Assembly: GCA_963813435.1 (NCBI GenBank)
Contig: CAWEYY010000004.1
Coordinates: 124,001-188,000, forward strand
From: AC-32 sp963813435
GTDB lineage: Bacteria > Actinomycetota > Thermoleophilia > Gaiellales > Gaiellaceae
Length of the DNA stretch: 64,000 nucleotides
Direction: 5' to 3'
Shown one piece after another: positions 59,495-64,000 of the stretch. The position numbers and the translations under genes were made by a program. The notes under the pieces are model-generated. The model worked only from the letters and a program-made list of their open reading frames with translations. It did not search any database and had not been told where the DNA came from. Position 1 is the stretch's first letter. Each line of letters begins with the position of its first letter.

Positions 59495-60445
59495 GTGGAG
59501 CTCTCGGTCGTGCTCGTCAACCACAACGGCGCCGGGTGCCTGCCGCAGACGCTTTCGGCGCTGGCGCGAAACACGGAGACGGCAGACGTGGAATGCGTCG
59601 TGGTCGACTCGGGCTCGAGCGACGGGAGCTGGGAGGGAGTCGAGCGTCTGTGGGAGAAGGCGCGCGCGGTGCGGTTCGAGAAGAACATCGGCTTCTGCGC
59701 CGGCTGCAACCGCGGAGCGGACGAGGCCCGGGGGCGCCTGCTCGCGTTCGTCAACTTCGACGCCGAGGTCGAGCCGGGCTGGGATGTGCCGCTCGCACGG
59801 CTCCTGGACGACCCCGACGTCTCGGTTGCCACCGGCCTTCTGCTGACCCCGGACGGCTCGACGATCGAGGCGGCCGGGCTCGAGATCGCGCCGAACACGG
59901 CGACCTACGGGCGCCTGCAGGGCAGGCCGCGCGAGGAGGCCCCACGCGAGCCCGTCGACGTGACGGCCGCGTCGGGCGCGCTGATGATGGTGCGCCGCGA
60001 GGACTTCCTCGAGCTCGGCGGCTTCTACGAGGCGCTGTTCATGTACGGGGAGGAGGCGGACTACTGCCTCAAGGTGCCGGGCCGCGTTGTCCTGCATCCC
60101 ACGAGTGCGGTACGGCACGCGCAGGGGACCGCGTCGGGGCCGCTGCGGGGCACGTTCAGGCTCTACTGGCACTCGCGCAACCGCCTCCTGAACGCGGCGC
60201 GGCAGCTCCCGCTCCCGACCGTGGTCGTCTCGGTGCTCGCCTCGGCGGCCTTCGATGCGGTGACGCTCGGCCAGATGCGGAGCCGCGTTGCGACGGGTGC
60301 GATCGCACGCGGCTGGCGCGACGGCCTGCGCGGGATGGCGCACGAGCGAGGAGCCAGGACGGCCCCGGAGCGCCGCCGGGCGGCCCGGCGGCTCGTGTCG
60401 TTGCGCGAGGCGTTCCGAGAGCAGCGCCGCCTCGGTCGTGTCTAG
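59495..60445 (+). CDS. GT2 glycosyltransferase, rhamnosyltransferase-like
   Basis: A 316-residue GT2. LSVVLVNHNGAGCLPQTLSAL, VVVDSGSSDGSWEGV, NIGFCAGCNRGADEARG and LAFVNFDAEVEPGW (the acid motif) match the WbbL-type rhamnosyltransferases. GGFYEALFMYGEEADYCLKV is the acceptor-side ED motif. The basic C-terminal region may contact the membrane. GTG 59495 is leaderless. Its end overlaps the methyltransferase start by 8 bp. Confidence 0.9.
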   Translation: MELSVVLVNHNGAGCLPQTLSALARNTETADVECVVVDSGSSDGSWEGVERLWEKARAVRFEKNIGFCAGCNRGADEARGRLLAFVNFDAEVEPGWDVPLARLLDDPDVSVATGLLLTPDGSTIEAAGLEIAPNTATYGRLQGRPREEAPREPVDVTAASGALMMVRREDFLELGGFYEALFMYGEEADYCLKVPGRVVLHPTSAVRHAQGTASGPLRGTFRLYWHSRNRLLNAARQLPLPTVVVSVLASAAFDAVTLGQMRSRVATGAIARGWRDGLRGMAHERGARTAPERRRAARRLVSLREAFREQRRLGRV

Positions 60446-61379
60446 CTCGTCCGAGTTGTGCCCCGCGTGCGGTGGACCGCTCGAGGCCAAGCCACGGATC
60501 CGCGGGTACGACCGCCTGCACCGGACACCGGGCGTCTTCGAGGTTCGGATCTGCCCCGCGTGCGGCAGCGGACGCACGTTCCCGGCCGTCCGCGCAGACG
60601 ATCTTGGGCGCTTCTACCCCGAGGCGTACGACGCCTATTCGCTGCCGCCGACCCGCGTTGCCCGCGTGCTCGCGACGTCGCTGTACCGCTGGTACTACCG
60701 GCGCGCGCTTCGGCAGCCACCGCTCGGCAGCTTGGGTCGGCTTCCCCCGGGCCGGCTGCTGGACGTCGGCGCCGGTCGCGGCGACCTGGGCGTCGTGCTC
60801 GCCAGGGACGGGTGGCGGGTGACGGGGCTCGAGCCCTCGGCCCAGGCGTGCGAGGAGGGCCGCAGGCGCGGCGTGCGGATGGTGCAGGGGACGCTTGGCA
60901 ACGTCGACGCCCTCGAGCTCGGGGCCGAGTACGACGTCGTCGTCTTCCAGCACGCGCTCGAGCACGTCGTCGAGCCGAGAGAGGACCTCCTTCGGGCACG
61001 CTCGCTTCTCCGCCGCGGCGGTGTGCTTCTCGTCACGGTGCCGAACTTCGGCTCGTGGCAGAGCCGGAGGTTCCGTGGCGCGTGGTTCCACCTCGATCTG
61101 CCCCGGCATCGCTCCCATTTCACGCCTGCCGGGCTGGAGCGAGCGCTGCGGGCCGCCGGCTTCGAGCACCCGGAGGTGACGAGTTCGACCACGGCGGACG
61201 GGCTGCAGCTCAGCCTCCAGTACCGGTTCTTCGGGCGGCGCCGCTTCCGGTCCGGGGTCTCGCTCTACGCGACGGTCGCCCTCTCGCGGGCCCTGCTGCC
61301 GCTCACCGAGGTGGCGAACGCGCTGGGCGGAGGCGGAGACCAGCTCGGCGCTTCGGCCGCACGCCCTGACGCCGGTTAG
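60438..61379 (+). CDS. Class I SAM-dependent methyltransferase with zinc-ribbon-like N-terminus
   Basis: A 313-residue methyltransferase. The N-terminus has two CPAC pairs (Cys8/Cys11 and Cys39/Cys42), likely a zinc site. SAM motif I is LLDVGAGRGDLG (107-118) with the acid in GLEPSAQA, followed by VVVFQHALEHVVEPREDL. This is the SAM_MT type often found in polysaccharide clusters, methylating sugars. GTG 60438 fits the overlap with the upstream gene. Target sugar unknown. Confidence 0.88.
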   Translation: MSSSSELCPACGGPLEAKPRIRGYDRLHRTPGVFEVRICPACGSGRTFPAVRADDLGRFYPEAYDAYSLPPTRVARVLATSLYRWYYRRALRQPPLGSLGRLPPGRLLDVGAGRGDLGVVLARDGWRVTGLEPSAQACEEGRRRGVRMVQGTLGNVDALELGAEYDVVVFQHALEHVVEPREDLLRARSLLRRGGVLLVTVPNFGSWQSRRFRGAWFHLDLPRHRSHFTPAGLERALRAAGFEHPEVTSSTTADGLQLSLQYRFFGRRRFRSGVSLYATVALSRALLPLTEVANALGGGGDQLGASAARPDAG

Positions 61380-61382
61380 CGT
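61377..61382 (+). promoter_or_regulatory. -10 element for the 61391 glycosyltransferase (leaderless)
   Basis: TAGCGT overlaps the methyltransferase stop codon and ends 8 nt before GTG 61391. Confidence 0.45.
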
Positions 61383-61390
61383 TCGTTCGC

Positions 61391-62656
61391 GTGCCCCTCC
61401 AAGAGCCCCGATCGATCCTGCTCGTCGCGCAGTTCTCGCCACCCTCGTTCGTCGTGGCCGCGCGGCGGGTGGCTGGGATGACCAAGTACCTGGCCCGCCT
61501 CGGCTATCCCGTCACGGTGCTCACCTCCGAGGAGTCCGGAGACGGGGAGATCGAGGGGGCGGAGAGGGTCGTCCGCACATCTGATCTCCTGGCGTCGCGG
61601 CTCAACTGGCGCCGTCGCCGCGCGCAGGCGCCTGCGGGCAAGGCGGCCGCCACCTCGAGCCCTCCGAGCCCGCTCGAGTCGATGGTCGTCCCGGATGTCT
61701 CCGTGGTCTCGTGGTTCCCGTTCGCAATGGCGGCCGCACGTGGTCTCACACGGCGCAAGCGCCCCGGCTGCGTGATCACGACCTCGCCGCCGCAGTCGGC
61801 GCATCTCCTCGGCCTGAGACTCGCGCGGCAGGGGATTCCCTGGATCGCCGAGTTCCGCGACGGCTGGCGCTTCGAGCGCCCCCGGGGCGACTGGCCGCTA
61901 CAGGCTCAGCGCTCGCTGGACGATCGACTGGAGCGGTCGGTCGCGGGACGGTCCAATGCGATCGTCGCGGTCACGGGTCCGATCGCGGAGGATCTCGAGC
62001 GGCGGTTCCACCGTTCCGTGGCGTTGATCACCAACGGCTTCGATCCGGACGACGTCGACACGGCCGGCGGCGAGCCCGATCCGCTGCTCGACCGCGAGCG
62101 CGTCTCGATCGTGCACACCGGGAGCATGGGCTTCACCGGGGGCACGGCGAGGCACCTCGTCGATGCGCTGCGGCTGTTGCGCGACGAGGCGCCCGAAGTC
62201 GCCGCCAGACTCGAGGTGGTGTTCGCAGGACTCCTGTCGACCGAGGAAGCACAGTTGCTCGGCAGCCCCGACCTGGCCGGAATCGTGCGGTGCATCGGCT
62301 CGCTCGAGCGCCTGGCCGTGCTGCGGCTCCAGCGCGCCGCCGACGTCCTGCTCGTCGTGACCGAGGGGTCGAGGCGCCGAAGCGTCGCCACCGGAAAGCT
62401 GTTCGAGTATCTGGCGACGAGTCGACCGATCCTCGTCCTGGGCTCGGAGACCGAGGCCGCCCGCATCGTTCTCTCGACGCACAGGGGCACGGCCACGTCG
62501 GCCGAGGATCCGCGCGCCATTGCCGCGGCGCTGCGCGAGGTGGTTGGCGACGATCGTCCGCCGCTGACGGATCGCACGGAGCTGGAGCGCTACTCCTGGC
62601 CCCGGCTCGCCGCCGCCTACGCGGCCGTGGTGGACGGGGTGTGCGCCGCTCGATGA
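61391..62656 (+). CDS. Glycosyltransferase, GT4-like
   Basis: A 421-residue GT-B enzyme. ILLVAQFSPPSFVVAARRVAG at the N-terminus, VITTSPPQSAHLLGLRLARQ, WIAEFRDGWRFERP, then VHTGSMGFTGGTARHLVDAL and GKLFEYLATSRPILVLG in the donor domain. Paralogous to the genes at 28333 and 62653. ATGA overlap with the next gene. The three paralogues probably add related sugars. Confidence 0.88.
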   Translation: MPLQEPRSILLVAQFSPPSFVVAARRVAGMTKYLARLGYPVTVLTSEESGDGEIEGAERVVRTSDLLASRLNWRRRRAQAPAGKAAATSSPPSPLESMVVPDVSVVSWFPFAMAAARGLTRRKRPGCVITTSPPQSAHLLGLRLARQGIPWIAEFRDGWRFERPRGDWPLQAQRSLDDRLERSVAGRSNAIVAVTGPIAEDLERRFHRSVALITNGFDPDDVDTAGGEPDPLLDRERVSIVHTGSMGFTGGTARHLVDALRLLRDEAPEVAARLEVVFAGLLSTEEAQLLGSPDLAGIVRCIGSLERLAVLRLQRAADVLLVVTEGSRRRSVATGKLFEYLATSRPILVLGSETEAARIVLSTHRGTATSAEDPRAIAAALREVVGDDRPPLTDRTELERYSWPRLAAAYAAVVDGVCAAR

Positions 62657-63891
62657 CGAAGCGCAGACGGGTTCTCGTGCTTGCCTACTTCTTCCCGCCG
62701 ATCGGCGGAGCCGGGGTGCAGCGGACGCTGAAGTTCGTCGAGCATCTCGCCCGGCTCGGGTGGGACGCGACGGTCGTGTCGACGCGCTCTCGCGTCTACG
62801 GGGTGCAGGACCCGTCGCTGCTCGACGACGTGCCCCCGGACACGCGCGTCGTGCGTACGGCCGCGTTTCCGCTGGCGAGGTACGCAGGGATTGTCCTCTA
62901 CCACCTGCGACTCCGGTCGCTCCGCGCCTGGGTGATCTGGCCGGACGGCGGTATCGGCTGGGCCCCTTTCGCCTTTGCCGCGGCCCTTCGACGAGCACGG
63001 CGCGAGCGGCCCGACGTGCTCTTTTCGACCTCGGCGCCCTACGGTGCACACCTGGTCGCGCTGCTCGTTGCGTGGCTGACCCGGACGCCGTGGGTCGCCG
63101 ACTTTCGCGACGAGTGGTCGGCGAATCCGGGGCTGCAGAGTCAGCCGAGGGCTCTGAACGCGCTTGCCGGCCGGGCTGAGCGAGCGATTGCGGCGCGGGC
63201 GGCCACGGTCGTCGTGGCTGCGGACTACTTCGAGATCGACGGGTTGCCGGCCGAGGACCCGCGCCGGGTCGAGATCGTCAATGGCGCCGACGAGGCGGAT
63301 CTGGCCGCGGCCGCGGGAAACTCGCCGCCGGCCGATCGGTTCGTGCTCGCACATGTCGGAACGATCTACGGTGAGCAAGATCCGACTCCGGTGCTCAGGG
63401 CGCTCGCCGCCCTCGTGTCCCGCGGGGACATCGACGGCGGGCGGGTGGAGGTTCGGCTCGTCGGTGCGATCCGGGACGAGAGGTTCGAGTCCCCGTCCGG
63501 GATCCACGTGGAGTCGGTTGGCTACGTCGGGCACAGAGAGGCCGTTGCCGAGATGGCTCGTGCGACAGCTCTGCTGCTTTACGTTTCGAGCCTGAGCCTT
63601 GCGCCGTCGGGGAAGCTGTTCGAGTACCTCGCCTCGGGCCGGCCGGTGCTCTGCGTCACGCGGCCCGACAACCTGGCCAGCCGCCTCGTCACGGAGTGGG
63701 ACGCCGGTGTGGCCGCCGAGCCGGGCGACCGTCCGGCAATCGAGCGCGCGATTCTCGCCCTCTGGCAACGATGGCAGGCGGACGGCCTGCCCGATCAGGC
63801 CGAGGTGCGGCGGCGGACGCTCGAGCGGTACTCACGGCGAGCGGCCGCCGAGCGTCTCGCGCAGGTGCTGGACGAGGCATGCGGTGCCTGA
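62653..63891 (+). CDS. Glycosyltransferase, GT4 family
   Basis: A 412-residue GT4. RVLVLAYFFPPIGGAGVQRTLKF is the glycine-rich acceptor loop; VLFSTSAPYGAHLVALLVAW, WVADFRDEWSANPGL, AHVGTIYGEQDPTPVLRAL and SGKLFEYLASGRPVL follow. ATG 62653 overlaps the previous stop. Overlaps the truncated gene at the window end by 8 bp. Confidence 0.9.
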   Translation: MTKRRRVLVLAYFFPPIGGAGVQRTLKFVEHLARLGWDATVVSTRSRVYGVQDPSLLDDVPPDTRVVRTAAFPLARYAGIVLYHLRLRSLRAWVIWPDGGIGWAPFAFAAALRRARRERPDVLFSTSAPYGAHLVALLVAWLTRTPWVADFRDEWSANPGLQSQPRALNALAGRAERAIAARAATVVVAADYFEIDGLPAEDPRRVEIVNGADEADLAAAAGNSPPADRFVLAHVGTIYGEQDPTPVLRALAALVSRGDIDGGRVEVRLVGAIRDERFESPSGIHVESVGYVGHREAVAEMARATALLLYVSSLSLAPSGKLFEYLASGRPVLCVTRPDNLASRLVTEWDAGVAAEPGDRPAIERAILALWQRWQADGLPDQAEVRRRTLERYSRRAAAERLAQVLDEACGA

Positions 63892-64000
63892 GCGCCTGCG
63901 TGTGCTTGTGGCTGGCTGGTTGAACTCCCCGCACGTCGCCGCGTGGGCCGACGCCGTCGCCGCGGCCGGTCACGATGTCCATGTGGCGGGGCGGGTGGTG
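63884..64000 (+). CDS. Glycosyltransferase N-terminus (partial, runs off the window)
   Basis: The first 39 codons from GTG 63884: PERLRVLVAGWLNSPHVAAW then DAVAAAGHDVHVAGRVV. This is the opening beta-alpha-beta of a GT4-type protein. It overlaps the previous stop, continuing the operon. Too short for a firm family. Confidence 0.6.
   Translation, partial: MPERLRVLVAGWLNSPHVAAWADAVAAAGHDVHVAGRVV

Overview
The window reads as chromosome of a high-GC Gram-positive bacterium. Nearly every codon ends in G or C, GTG starts are common, genes are packed with 4-bp ATGA/GTGA overlaps, and no gene-free stretch exceeds about 200 bp. Protein content (APS-type CysH with ComA, LegB-type dehydratase, DUF1918, eIF2B-like protein, long runs of glycosyltransferases) fits a deep-branching actinobacterium such as Thermoleophilia/Gaiellales. 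That placement is inference. I see no rRNA, tRNA, CRISPR array, prophage, insertion sequence or replication origin.

Layout. 1-3759: sulfate assimilation (ComA end, APS reductase, APS kinase, ATP sulfurylase, TauE-type exporter). 3832-5556: formyltransferase plus PIG-L deacetylase and a duplicated deacetylase tail. 5540-16971: secreted Ig-like and DMFase-like proteins, a polymerase/ligase (Wzy/WaaL type), a Wzx flippase, sugar epimerases, an orphan peptide-binding lipoprotein, an ATP-grasp enzyme and a glycosyltransferase. 16991-22107: an accessory stretch (DUF998, cupin, zinc dehydrogenase, TetR/MFS efflux pair, eIF2B-like protein). 22172-42000: the large polysaccharide region, with three more ATP-grasp ligases, seven glycosyltransferases, a second Wzy/WaaL protein, an initiating sugar-phosphate transferase, a FemAB-like transferase, two beta-propeller exoproteins and a Wzz-like protein. 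41987-51720: AsnA, a block resembling the mycobacterial dormancy set (phosphoribosyltransferase, Rip3-like protease with CBS domains, DLH-like hydrolase, CBS-BON protein, DUF1918), threonine catabolism (Tdh-Kbl) and a tryptophanase. 51921-64000: a second sugar block with UXS-like epimerase, a glycosidase, WbaP-like transferase, GT-C protein, LegC/LegB-like pair, methyltransferase and several glycosyltransferases, running off the window end.

Working together, the sugar genes describe a Wzx/Wzy-type pathway. Phosphoglycosyl transferases (34276, 53999) load undecaprenyl phosphate. GT2/GT4 enzymes extend the unit using sugars made by the epimerases, LegB/LegC and the deacetylase/formyltransferase pair. 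The flippase exports it, Wzy-type proteins polymerise it, and the Wzz-like protein sets length. Four ATP-grasp ligases and a FemAB-like transferase suggest that amino acids or other amide groups decorate the polymer.

Most notable observations: a previously unfamiliar double-hairpin dispersed repeat (five copies in 36 kb, with compensatory stem changes, four of them just upstream of start codons); a very regular leaderless-promoter architecture (TANNNT 6-10 nt before the start codon at about 15 transcription-unit heads); a TetR promoter/operator pair; two probable frameshifts in the sugar region; and a duplicated deacetylase tail whose differences in the conserved end are all synonymous.
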